64,000 nucleotides of DNA from Candidatus Hermodarchaeota archaeon (lineage in GTDB: Archaea > Asgardarchaeota > Hermodarchaeia > Hermodarchaeales > Hermodarchaeaceae). Each line of letters opens with the position of its first letter. Within the stretch, counting starts at the first letter, position 1. The notes beneath the pieces were generated by a model. It did not search any database, was not told the DNA's origin, and saw nothing but the letters and a program-made list of their open reading frames with translations. The DNA lies in assembly GCA_016839805.1 (NCBI GenBank), contig JAEOTO010000031.1, positions 1 through 64,000 of the forward strand, given 5' to 3'. Of this stretch, positions 9,314 to 16,890 are shown in pieces. A program made the translations under genes and the position numbers.

Positions 9314-10465
9314 ATGGAGTTGGATGAGAACTTTTTGGTTTCAGAGAGTATTCTAAAACTTGGTGGAAACTCATTTATACGAACTTCGCGAACATGGAAA
9401 CGGGCTTGCACATTGATTCATCAATTGTATCACTTTCACAAAAGTGGACTTGTCCTAACCTCAGTGGGATTTGGTCCGATGACAGTGAATGTAAGTCCGG
9501 AACTCGTCTCAGGATTTCTCTCTGCATTACGAATGTTTGGACAGGATCTTTTAGCTGATGACGTTGCCTCAATTGAAACAGGTAACTATCAATTCGTTTG
9601 GGATTTTGCTGACCCGGTTCTTAGCGTGGCTTTAGCTGACCGTGAAGATGATGATGTTTCAATTATGGCGGTTTTGAAGACGCTCAATGCTTTGTTCATT
9701 GATCGTTTCCAAAAGGAATTACGTCGCTGGACAGGCGAGGTAGCACCCTATCGAACATTCAATCCTGTGGCTAGAGAAGTTGTGCAAGACTACCTACCCA
9801 CCTTCGAAAAACCTCAAGAAATGGCCGAACTTCGGCCTGCAATTATTCGTTTGTGGCGACGATTTGGCCCAGGTCTGGACATTCTCTTATATGGACTTCT
9901 TCGGGGAACACCAATTCTAGCGGTGGGTCGGAAATCGCGGAACCAATCAGTGATTCGAGCTCTCCAAACTTTGCGTCGTCGACGAATCCCAGTCATGTAC
10001 TTTGACGACGCGGGTGCCGCCCTTCAAGTTCTTCGCGATCGACCTGCCAATATGTCTTTTATCTTAAGTCTCCCGAATCGCGCTTATGAAGCCACCTTCG
10101 CTGATTCGGCAAAAATGGGGCTTACCTACATTTGTTTACTCGTCGAGGAACACATCGTCTTACCTGTTGGATTCGAGGCCAAAACACTAGGTATCGCGGC
10201 GAATTTGGGACATGCTGAAAACGTCCTTGGTGAGAGGGGTGCTGAACTCCGTTCAGTCGCAGAAACCGCCTTTTTAACTATACGGAATCGTACAGAGGAC
10301 GTGGCGCACCTGCTTGTCCATTCACCAGAATTACCAGACAAGGAAGCAGCAAGACTCTTACGACTCTCGAAAGATGATTATCAGATTTTTAAAGAACTCG
10401 CCCAAGAAGGGGGGTATATTCGTCGTGAAAAAAAACGAGTCGAACAAGAACAACGACAAACCTGA
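9314..10465 (+). CDS. Longin-like N-terminal domain protein with a second alpha/beta domain
   Basis: A 383-residue protein. Residues 1-135 have a profilin-like strand-helix pattern (GLVLTSVGFGPMTVNVSPEL, FLSALRMFGQDLL, then FVWDFADPVLSVALADRE and a long helix) that resembles longin/Roadblock-type domains found in Asgard proteins. Residues 170-300 form a Rossmann-like unit starting GLDILLYGLLRGTPILAVG. Residues 315-370 look like a winged helix (DKEAARLLRLSKDDYQIFKE). Longin domains act in small-GTPase and membrane-traffic systems in eukaryotes. The assignment rests on pattern only and needs a profile search. It overlaps the next gene by 41 nt, so they are translationally coupled. Confidence 0.5.
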   Translation: MELDENFLVSESILKLGGNSFIRTSRTWKRACTLIHQLYHFHKSGLVLTSVGFGPMTVNVSPELVSGFLSALRMFGQDLLADDVASIETGNYQFVWDFADPVLSVALADREDDDVSIMAVLKTLNALFIDRFQKELRRWTGEVAPYRTFNPVAREVVQDYLPTFEKPQEMAELRPAIIRLWRRFGPGLDILLYGLLRGTPILAVGRKSRNQSVIRALQTLRRRRIPVMYFDDAGAALQVLRDRPANMSFILSLPNRAYEATFADSAKMGLTYICLLVEEHIVLPVGFEAKTLGIAANLGHAENVLGERGAELRSVAETAFLTIRNRTEDVAHLLVHSPELPDKEAARLLRLSKDDYQIFKELAQEGGYIRREKKRVEQEQRQT

Positions 10466-10958
10466 TGTCGAAGAACCCCCATATGAGATAATCCATGCCC
10501 TTCCCAAACACTATTTCGAACGGATGAATGCCGGGAGTGAATTGGCCAAGCAAGGTAATTTTGAGAAAGCCACTGAAGAGTTTAACGCTGCCCGTAAAGA
10601 AGTTGGGCAGATCCTACGTCAACTACTTGAATTGAAAAAGGATCCCATAGCCCAGATGTGGCAGTTCTTCGGAATCTTATGGGCCTTTAAACTCATAAAA
10701 GGCGTCTTCTACTGGCTTCTCGCACTGAGTGAGACAGCAGATACACCTGAAGACCAAAAGGGACTTCTCATGGCGGCGATGGGTGCTCAACAAATCGGAG
10801 CTGACATGATTCCAGCATTTGAAAATCTTCACCAAAGCTTCAAAGGAGTAGATCGTGATTTGCTGCCAATGCTTGGAGAAGCTATCCGTAATTTTGAATA
10901 CCGACAACAAATTTTGAAAAAAGCACTTGAACAGCAAGGCATGGACTTCAAATTCTAA
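10425..10958 (+). CDS. Helical hypothetical protein, 177 aa
   Basis: Starts at GTG 10425 inside the end of the previous gene, with a purine-rich AAGGGGGG SD about 10 nt upstream. A charged N-terminus is followed by helices, the first with a TPR/MIT-like pattern (AGSELAKQGNFEKATEEFNA, about residues 37-56). A hydrophobic stretch near residues 82-102 (WQFFGILWAFKLIKGVFYWL) may be membrane-associated. The end has more amphipathic helix. No family is recognised. Coupling to the longin-like gene suggests they work together. Confidence 0.6.
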   Translation: MKKNESNKNNDKPDVEEPPYEIIHALPKHYFERMNAGSELAKQGNFEKATEEFNAARKEVGQILRQLLELKKDPIAQMWQFFGILWAFKLIKGVFYWLLALSETADTPEDQKGLLMAAMGAQQIGADMIPAFENLHQSFKGVDRDLLPMLGEAIRNFEYRQQILKKALEQQGMDFKF

Positions 10959-11072
10959 GAATACAATCAGCAATTCGATTCACATTGAAGGATTTTCTAA
11001 AAAATCTCGGCTAAAAAACATCTTTTGAAGTGAATCTCCAAGGAAAAAGCGGTTTATAGAGAAATGAGGCGA

Positions 11073-11080
11073 TTTATATA
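11073..11080 (+). promoter_or_regulatory. TATA box of the histone gene
   Basis: TTTATATA lies about 100 nt upstream of the histone GTG at 11180. TBP-dependent start sites usually fall some 25 nt downstream, giving a leader of roughly 75 nt. No other gene lies in 10959-11179, so this is the best promoter candidate there. Confidence 0.4.
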
Positions 11081-11179
11081 GTTAGAGTGAAAAATGGAGC
11101 CGACCCAAACGTTTTAATAGTAGAAGGCGCCGAACCTCAATTTAACGGCGTTTCATCTCATCCTAGAATGGATTAAGAC

Positions 11180-11392
11180 GTGACGTCGAGCTACTTGAAT
11201 TGGAGGATTCCAAAAGTGGCAGTAGATAAAATTGTCAAAAAACAAGTTGCCGCAAAAGCCCATAAAATGGGCTTCAACGTTTCTGGTGGCGCATACCAAG
11301 CATTAGATGATAAGGTTGAAGAACTTATTACTAGGGCAACCCACCGGGCTAAGGCCAACAAGCGTAAGACCTTAATGCCACACGACTTTTAG
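11180..11392 (+). CDS. Archaeal histone with shortened C-terminus
   Basis: A 70-residue histone-fold protein. WRIPKVAVDKIVKKQ is helix 1, SGGAYQALDDKVEELITRATHRAKAN is the long helix 2 region (only part quoted as residues 36-60), and the loop RKTLMPHD (62-69) matches the HMf-type RKT....D segment, in which Arg clamps Asp and Thr contacts DNA. The chain stops at residue 70, right after that Asp, so nearly all of helix 3 is missing; typical archaeal histones have about ten more residues there. The DNA after the stop does not continue the fold in another frame. The start is GTG. It probably binds DNA as a dimer, but end-to-end stacking may differ. Confidence 0.85.
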   Translation: MTSSYLNWRIPKVAVDKIVKKQVAAKAHKMGFNVSGGAYQALDDKVEELITRATHRAKANKRKTLMPHDF

Positions 11393-11495
11393 ATTAAATA
11401 ACTGTTAGTTTATGTAAAAGTCTTGTCGGGTTCGGGCAATCTCGCCGGTGCGTATGTCGCGGGGGATTGTCCACTCCTCTTTTTTCTCACACTCT

Positions 11496-12113
11496 TCAGC
11501 AACCGGGCTCTTCTACTACCGGAGTCCTAGACGAGGAAGAGGAACCCCGAAATCGCTTCCGGAATGCAGTCCCTATGTAATTTCGGAACAACACGTAAAT
11601 GGAGAGAAAAACACCGACAAACCCAATCGCAATAACTGCAAAGTAGAGAAAGGTACTCACAAGGCTCGGGAGATAATGTAGATCAAATGGAATCCCGAAG
11701 AGATGAATTGGAGTCATAATGGTTAGCGCGGAGAGGCAGGCAAGAGGCATCGTCACCACTGGTATCATTGCCACAACTAGTAAGAGTAGTGAAATAATGA
11801 ACCCGGTTACAATGAGTGGAATTATCACAGGATCAATAGGGATACTCGATAGCCCTGTTAAGAGTATGAAGCTGTCTGCCAGGTTAACGAGTATGGTTAA
11901 CATAACAGTGGCCATGCATGTACTTAAAATCCAGCTGAATAAATATCGCACCCAAGCCGCATAGCCTGTTTCAATTCCAAAGAGCGAGAGGAAGGAGTCA
12001 TTATAGGTGTGCGCCCTCCTAAAATGACGTTTATCGAATGTAACGAAGATGGAGCATACTGTGATGATGATTGTCGCTACAAGCAACCAGGTATATCGAA
12101 GAGCAAGGCTCAT
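11496..12113 (-). CDS. Polytopic membrane protein of unknown function
   Basis: A 205-residue protein with about five hydrophobic helices, for example YTWLLVATIIITVCSIFVTF at the N-terminus, ILSTCMATVMLTILV, IIPLIVTGFIISLLLLVVAM and FLYFAVIAIGFVGVFLSIYV. The C-terminus is a Ser/Arg-rich cytoplasmic tail. No catalytic or transport motif is seen. It starts at ATG 12113, divergent from the Roadblock gene, and its 3' end faces the histone gene. A T-rich stretch near 11478-11484 may terminate the histone transcript. Confidence 0.7.
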   Translation of the reverse strand: MSLALRYTWLLVATIIITVCSIFVTFDKRHFRRAHTYNDSFLSLFGIETGYAAWVRYLFSWILSTCMATVMLTILVNLADSFILLTGLSSIPIDPVIIPLIVTGFIISLLLLVVAMIPVVTMPLACLSALTIMTPIHLFGIPFDLHYLPSLVSTFLYFAVIAIGFVGVFLSIYVLFRNYIGTAFRKRFRGSSSSSRTPVVEEPGC

Positions 12114-12220
12114 GATGGATCACATCAAAAGTATGGAATTCTGAGGGAGCAGGTTCGCTAAAAGTTTACGTGTAGTGATTCTTTTTTTATTTTCTCGGGA
12201 AAAATCGAAGGCAAGCTGAA

Positions 12221-12228
12221 TTTATAAA
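12221..12228 (+). promoter_or_regulatory. TATA box of the Roadblock gene
   Basis: TTTATAAA, a near-consensus archaeal TATA box. A start site about 25 nt downstream would fall near 12250, leaving a short leader with an AGAGGT SD before ATG 12291. This favours that ATG over the GTG at 12249. Confidence 0.55.
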
Positions 12229-12290
12229 GCGTTACGCTAATTATTGGTGTGGCGTTTTGCCTAGATATTGGGTTCCAGAGGTTATCGTCG

Positions 12291-12677
12291 ATGTCTTCAA
12301 CCTTGGATTCGTTGACTGCAATTCTTAAGAAGTTAAATGAAACTGGACGAGTAAAAGCAAGTATTGTGGCAACTGATGAAGGATTTGTAATTGCATCAGC
12401 TGTGCAACGAGGTGTAGATGAGAAGGTGGCAGCAGCGATGGGAAGTTTCGTTCATAACGCTGCGGATAGGGCAAAGGATGAACTTGCTTTAGGTGCTATT
12501 CGCGATATCACGATTCGTTGTGAAAAAGGGACTCTTGTTTGTAAATCCACTGAGTTACAAGATGGCCGTCCAGTAGTATTAGCAGCGTTGGTTTCCCGTG
12601 ATACTCGTTTCTTCTTACGTGCAGTTAATAATGCTCTTCGTGAAGTTAGAATTGCATTGAAGGAATTAGAAATTTGA
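12291..12677 (+). CDS. Roadblock/LC7-domain protein
   Basis: A stand-alone Roadblock/LC7 domain of 128 residues: helix LDSLTAILKKLNETGRV, strand ASIVATDEGFVIASAV, helix VAAAMGSFVHNAADRAKDEL, strands around ITIRCEKGTLVCKST and VLAALVSRDTRFF, final helix LREVRIALKELEI. Roadblock proteins dimerise and regulate small GTPases (MglB, Ragulator) or dynein; they are numerous in Asgard archaea. No GTPase gene is next to it. The frame extends to GTG 12249, but ATG 12291 has an SD (AGAGGT) and starts at the domain. Confidence 0.88.
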   Translation: MSSTLDSLTAILKKLNETGRVKASIVATDEGFVIASAVQRGVDEKVAAAMGSFVHNAADRAKDELALGAIRDITIRCEKGTLVCKSTELQDGRPVVLAALVSRDTRFFLRAVNNALREVRIALKELEI

Positions 12678-12719
12678 AATCGGAGTAATTATTCTCTGAG
12701 GTGCGTTAGGCTGGATTGG

Positions 12720-13445
12720 ATGCTGAATGGAGAGCGGGTCCTCGCATCATTCCAGAACGGGAATAACCTCCGACAACTTCTAACCGCGACTTCAGGCGAA
12801 ACAATTTTGGAAACTAGACATCTCCCCGAAGCCCTTCGAGAATCAACCATCCTTCAGGCTCTAGAATCCGTTAATATGCTTAGGAGGGACTCGGAGAGTC
12901 AGTGGTCTTTTCCTGGATATGCGAAAGTACAAGTGGCGATTCGAGCACTCCAATTAGGTGAACCCCAACGACCGATTTTAAACGCGTTGACTTGGCAAGA
13001 ATTCGAGGAATTTGTAGTTAATGTTCTAACCTACCATGAGTATCAGGTGTTACATCGATTTCGCTTTTCGACACACCGGCGGTTTGAAATAGACATCATC
13101 GCAGGACATAAACCTAAACTCCTCTGCATCGACTGTAAACAATTCGGAGTTCGGTTAGGTAAAGCATCCGCACTACGTAGTGCCAGCGAGGAACAATTGG
13201 TTCGAACTCAAACTTTAGCAGATAATTTTGCCCGGTTTCAAACGGATCTTGGATGTTTGGATTGGCAACAACCACTGTTGATTCCGATGCTTGTGACAAT
13301 GTTGCAAGAAGACATTCAATTCCATGAACGAATTCCCATTGTGTCAGCTGCGCATTTGAACGCCTTTCTTTTAGAGTTCGAAAAACAATTGGATTCGTTA
13401 TGTTTTGTACGCCCGGGGTCAGGGCGCCAGCAACGGTTAGTTTAG
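12720..13445 (+). CDS. PD-(D/E)XK nuclease with N-terminal winged helix (Mrr-like)
   Basis: A 241-residue protein. Residues 1-80 look like a winged helix. A restriction-endonuclease-like core follows: TWQEFEEFVVNVL (conserved helix with Glu), then FEIDIIAG and LLCIDCKQF, giving the E-x-D...(D)xK active site of Mrr-type nucleases at about residues 122-140. Such enzymes cleave DNA, some of it modified. No methyltransferase is adjacent, so a classical restriction system is unlikely; a repair or recombination role fits the neighbours. It is convergent with the next minus-strand gene and overlaps its end by 4 nt. Confidence 0.75.
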   Translation: MLNGERVLASFQNGNNLRQLLTATSGETILETRHLPEALRESTILQALESVNMLRRDSESQWSFPGYAKVQVAIRALQLGEPQRPILNALTWQEFEEFVVNVLTYHEYQVLHRFRFSTHRRFEIDIIAGHKPKLLCIDCKQFGVRLGKASALRSASEEQLVRTQTLADNFARFQTDLGCLDWQQPLLIPMLVTMLQEDIQFHERIPIVSAAHLNAFLLEFEKQLDSLCFVRPGSGRQQRLV

Positions 13446-13774
13446 AAAAGTTTGGGTTGTCCACCATGCTTGGCTATCGCACAATTTAGAACCCAAAGAA
13501 AGTCCTCGAGTAATGTAAGCAGTTGATCAAGGTTTTGATGAGATTGAGGGGCCAACATTGAACCACTTTCGTTAATGATACTATGACCTTGTTGAGTGAG
13601 GAATCCATAGATTTGTTGTAAGTTATGAAAAAGAGTATTTAGCTCATCAATGCGTTCTTGAATAATCCGCTTCTCCCCAATTCCTCGACCAGGTCCCCGT
13701 CGTTGAAGAGATTGAATTATTTTATCTCGATCTAGTTTGAAACTACGCGAGTTGAGATCCTTTCTGTCGTTCAT
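13442..13774 (-). CDS. Small helical hypothetical protein, 110 aa
   Basis: ATG 13774 is preceded by AGGAG at 8-nt spacing and lies 19 nt after the end of the large Lrp-like gene, so they form one operon. The protein has a basic N-terminus, a GPGRGIGEKR turn and two long helices (RIIQERIDELNTLFHNLQQI and LDQLLTLLEDFLWVLNCAI). No family is recognised. A longer frame to 13834 would overlap the upstream gene and lacks an SD. Confidence 0.65.
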   Translation of the reverse strand: MNDRKDLNSRSFKLDRDKIIQSLQRRGPGRGIGEKRIIQERIDELNTLFHNLQQIYGFLTQQGHSIINESGSMLAPQSHQNLDQLLTLLEDFLWVLNCAIAKHGGQPKLF

Positions 13775-13793
13775 TTTTTTTCTCCTGGGATCA

Positions 13794-15557
13794 TTATCTT
13801 CTATCTTGGTTGTTTTCATAGCCGTGAAGTTCACGATGTTGTGGTTCTACATAATCAAAAGCCGTTGGAAAGTATTCTCGATGCCATTCCCATTGATTTA
13901 ATTCAATATTATATTGGCAACGTTTGAGGACAGGTGTCAACATGAAATCCTTCGAACCATTGCCATAAAATACCGCTGCGTCGAATTCGTCTTGTTCTAA
14001 GAACAGACGGTCAAGTTCTCGTCCAACCTTAAGAGCTAGACCAGTTGGGAGACCAAAAGCGACAATACAACCAGGGGTTGGATGATTGAAAACAGAGCCT
14101 CCATACATAGGAGCCTCCTGGCAACCGACAAGGAAGTTGCGGACTGTGTATCCACTACCTTCGAGGATAATGAAAATCGATTCATTGAGTCCTAGATGAT
14201 ACATACTCAGATCGGGGCGTTCGAAAACCACTCCTTGGTCGAATATTTTTTTCTGGTGACGTCGTATTACATGGACGGATACTCCTAGTAGTTGAGCAAG
14301 GCTATCAGCAGTACTATCAGGGTGCATATGAGCCAGGAGCTGATAATCAATAGATTCGAGTTCTACTGGTTCAATATTGGATTCGCTATATTGATAGATA
14401 TTAGGTTGTGTGAGAACTTCGCCATACCCTTCACGGATGAGAATGTCGCGAAGATATCGAATCCAGGCCACCCATCGGAACCTTTCAGCAATGGGAATAG
14501 CTGAATCATGGGCTAAGTAACTGCGGAGATTATAACCATTAAAGACACCACTTAGAGGGTAGAAACGATATCGAAGTAGATGACCAAGCCCCACGAGTTC
14601 TTGAAGCCATCTCTGCAATCGACTGAGTCGGAGTCGTGGAAGAATATAACTGAGGAGATAAGGCGCACCTGCACCGCCAAAGCGGTGTATTTTCCGCAGG
14701 TAAGGGCATTGCTCTAAATAGCGATTAACTCGACTGCCTGGTGCGGGATAAGCGAGAATTGCTACATGATTAAGGCGGATACGAGGAAAATCGATGCGGT
14801 AGAATCGTGAAAGAAGGAGTTTCTCACGGAAACTTGTCACGTAATTACTTAGACTACCTATGGAGAGGGAAGATTGTTCCTGTAGTTGTTTGAGGGTTGC
14901 CATGGGGTTTTCTTGGATGAGGTGGAGGACATAGAGTTCTTGTTCATTTAAAGGAGAGGTATAGTTCAGCATAAAGGTTTCAATTAATTCAACATATTCA
15001 CGAGGGGCGAGGGGGGTAATTGCAGGTTCGAGTTCGTGTAGAATGGGGAGGACTCGACGGAGGAAGCTGCCTTGCGTAACACGATTGAAGAGGGGAAAAG
15101 TCATGGGAGCATTGTATACGATGTCTCCATAATACCGACGAGGTGAGACAACTTGCCAAAGTTTTAGGAATTGTTCATGTTCGGTTAGGGGTAAATGATG
15201 AAAAGCACAAAGCAGCCCAAGATCTCTACTCTCAGAAACTTCCCGAACCACCAATGGAAGTAGAATTGAATACATCTCTCGATAGAGTACACTGTCAAGA
15301 AGAAATGGTCGATTGAAAAGTTGAGTTGCTAATCGGAACTCAGTATTTTCATAAGTACCGCAGAAGGTAGGGTCGGTAAGTGTTTCATCATCAAAGAAGT
15401 GGATACGAGTTGGTAGAGGAGGCGTGCGGTCGGTCAACTCCTTGATGTCTGCTTGAATTGATTGCAAACGTTTTTTGACCATTTGCCGTTGGTGCCGGCG
15501 TTTATTCGCACTGGGTTTTTTTGTTTTAGTTTCTTGTGTACGCGCCGTAGTCGCCAA
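13794..15557 (-). CDS. Large protein with two Lrp/AsnC-like winged helix plus RAM-like modules
   Basis: A 587-residue protein. After a basic N-terminus (KKPSANKRRHQRQMVKKR) and about 170 unassigned residues come two similar units. Unit 1 (about 205-330) has ELYVLHLIQENPMATLKQLQ and LSIGSLSNYVTSF, then ILAYPAPGSRVNRYLEQCP. Unit 2 (about 420-545) has IDYQLLAHMHPDSTADSLAQ and LLGVSVHVIRRHQKKIF, then FIILEGSGYTVRNFL. This order of HTH then effector-like beta-alpha domain is that of Lrp/AsnC regulators, here in tandem in one chain. It is likely DNA-binding. TTG 15557 follows a G-rich SD and a clear TATA box. Confidence 0.65.
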   Translation of the reverse strand: MATTARTQETKTKKPSANKRRHQRQMVKKRLQSIQADIKELTDRTPPLPTRIHFFDDETLTDPTFCGTYENTEFRLATQLFNRPFLLDSVLYREMYSILLPLVVREVSESRDLGLLCAFHHLPLTEHEQFLKLWQVVSPRRYYGDIVYNAPMTFPLFNRVTQGSFLRRVLPILHELEPAITPLAPREYVELIETFMLNYTSPLNEQELYVLHLIQENPMATLKQLQEQSSLSIGSLSNYVTSFREKLLLSRFYRIDFPRIRLNHVAILAYPAPGSRVNRYLEQCPYLRKIHRFGGAGAPYLLSYILPRLRLSRLQRWLQELVGLGHLLRYRFYPLSGVFNGYNLRSYLAHDSAIPIAERFRWVAWIRYLRDILIREGYGEVLTQPNIYQYSESNIEPVELESIDYQLLAHMHPDSTADSLAQLLGVSVHVIRRHQKKIFDQGVVFERPDLSMYHLGLNESIFIILEGSGYTVRNFLVGCQEAPMYGGSVFNHPTPGCIVAFGLPTGLALKVGRELDRLFLEQDEFDAAVFYGNGSKDFMLTPVLKRCQYNIELNQWEWHREYFPTAFDYVEPQHRELHGYENNQDRR

Positions 15558-15617
15558 GCCTAGATTCGCCCCCTACTCGGCGGTTGCCATTGAAAAACTT
15601 CAAGAGCCGTTGATGCG

Positions 15618-15626
15618 TATTTAAAG
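15618..15626 (-). promoter_or_regulatory. TATA box upstream of the Lrp-like gene
   Basis: On the minus strand this reads CTTTAAATA, about 61 nt upstream of TTG 15557. The gap 15558-15874 (317 nt) otherwise holds only AT-rich DNA with poly-A and poly-T runs, probably including the 3' end of the PLD gene's transcript. I see no other gene in it. Confidence 0.5.
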
Positions 15627-15874
15627 CCCACGATAGATATAGAAAAAACAGCTTCTTAACGCTAGAATAGTAAAAAAACACCGAATATTACTTTAAAACA
15701 GATTTAAACATATTATAGCTCTACAGACAGAAAACTAAGCCAAATAAATCGTTAAAAATTGATTTGATGATACTTATTTCAACCGTACTGTGATAATAAT
15801 TTCAGTCACTTAATAATTCTGAAAAATAATTTTGTCATTTCTAGTCAGACCCGGATTGAGGTCAAAGAGGTTGC

Positions 15875-16810
15875 TCATTGTATTCGTCGGGTTAGTGGGT
15901 GCACCTCGCATGTTCGGTTCTTACAGGCTGTACATTCTGAACTTTGATGGACCCAATAGCGATCGAAGCGATCGACGAATTGAGATACAAAATCAGGATT
16001 ATTTGTTGCAGTGGCTTGTTCGCCGATACCTGACAGCCCCTTTGCGGTGAAGTTCGCGCTGCCTTCGAGGACTTCTGTTTCGTCGATGATTAGAGCTTTG
16101 ATATGCATCTGAGCACAAACCAGAATTTCAATCGTGGATGAGTCCTGAAGTAGTTTCTCGACAGCTTCTTGGAAGTGCTTTGAGGTTGCACCAAAGGCTT
16201 CAGGTTCTCGGATGATGATTCTGACCGTTACCCCTTCTTTCGATTTAGCTACGAGACGGTCGATAAGATTTACTTCACAACTTTCGGTACCAACGGTGAT
16301 AGTTTTGACATCTGTTAGATTCTGCACCATGATACGGATGCTTTGACTTGTACACTCTAACATTTCGACCATCTTACACGCGATAGCAATGCCATTGAGT
16401 AACTGATGTTGAGTGGGTTCTACATCTCCCTCTTCTTGCACTACTTCGTTGTCAGCATTAGAGACCAGTGATTCAGGGGATGCTTCTTCACTGGCGGGGG
16501 CATGTAGCGGTTCGTCGCTTTCTAGAGTTGGGGGTTGTGAAGATGTGGGATAGAAACTGTCTAACGCCTCTACTAGATCAATTGGTAAACTTTCACCACG
16601 ACGGAGCACCTTAGTAATTTCCACAAGAATTCTTGCACGTTTGTATGCGATTTTATGGGCGGAGCCTGTAGAGTGTTTCGCAATTTCCTTGAAGGCTTCG
16701 GCGGCTTTGAGGGCAGCTTCGGAGGCGTTGTAAAAGTCGCCTTGACCCATGAATTTGCGAATCAAGAGTAAAGCTTCTCGTGCTACTCGACCGAGTCGCG
16801 TTGTATTCAC
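15875..16810 (-). CDS. MIT-like helical domain fused to a single-HKD PLD-fold domain
   Basis: A 311-residue protein. Residues 5-72 are a three-helix unit (ALLLIRKFMGQGDFYNASEA, AAEAFKEIAKH, IAYKRARILVEITKVL) that resembles MIT domains. Residues 73-135 are an acidic linker. Residues 137-290 are a phospholipase-D fold with one HKD motif: H236-x-K238, D243, then EGSANFT at 249-255. A C-terminal C293-C296-C301-H304 cluster may bind zinc. MIT-PLD order is that of eukaryotic MITD1, which binds ESCRT-III and membranes; the MIT part here is an inference. Single-HKD proteins also include Nuc-type nucleases that work as dimers. It lies about 80 nt downstream of the VirB4-like ATPase. Confidence 0.65.
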   Translation of the reverse strand: MNTTRLGRVAREALLLIRKFMGQGDFYNASEAALKAAEAFKEIAKHSTGSAHKIAYKRARILVEITKVLRRGESLPIDLVEALDSFYPTSSQPPTLESDEPLHAPASEEASPESLVSNADNEVVQEEGDVEPTQHQLLNGIAIACKMVEMLECTSQSIRIMVQNLTDVKTITVGTESCEVNLIDRLVAKSKEGVTVRIIIREPEAFGATSKHFQEAVEKLLQDSSTIEILVCAQMHIKALIIDETEVLEGSANFTAKGLSGIGEQATATNNPDFVSQFVDRFDRYWVHQSSECTACKNRTCEVHPLTRRIQ

Positions 16811-16890
16811 AAGTAACCCTCACAGGAACCTTCTAACTAGCCTGTTCAACATTGGTATTAGAAGTTATGGACTCAAGAGTCCAGGCAGAT

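Noticed and set aside
11448-11964. Plus-strand ORFs of 77 and 81 codons
   Set aside because: Antisense shadows of the membrane protein on the minus strand; no hydrophobic or motif pattern of their own.
12720-13445. Restriction-modification system
   Set aside because: The nuclease fold is clear, but no methyltransferase or specificity subunit is near.
13114-13467. Minus-strand ORF of 117 codons
   Set aside because: Lies antisense to the PD-(D/E)XK nuclease, whose motifs show that the plus strand is coding.
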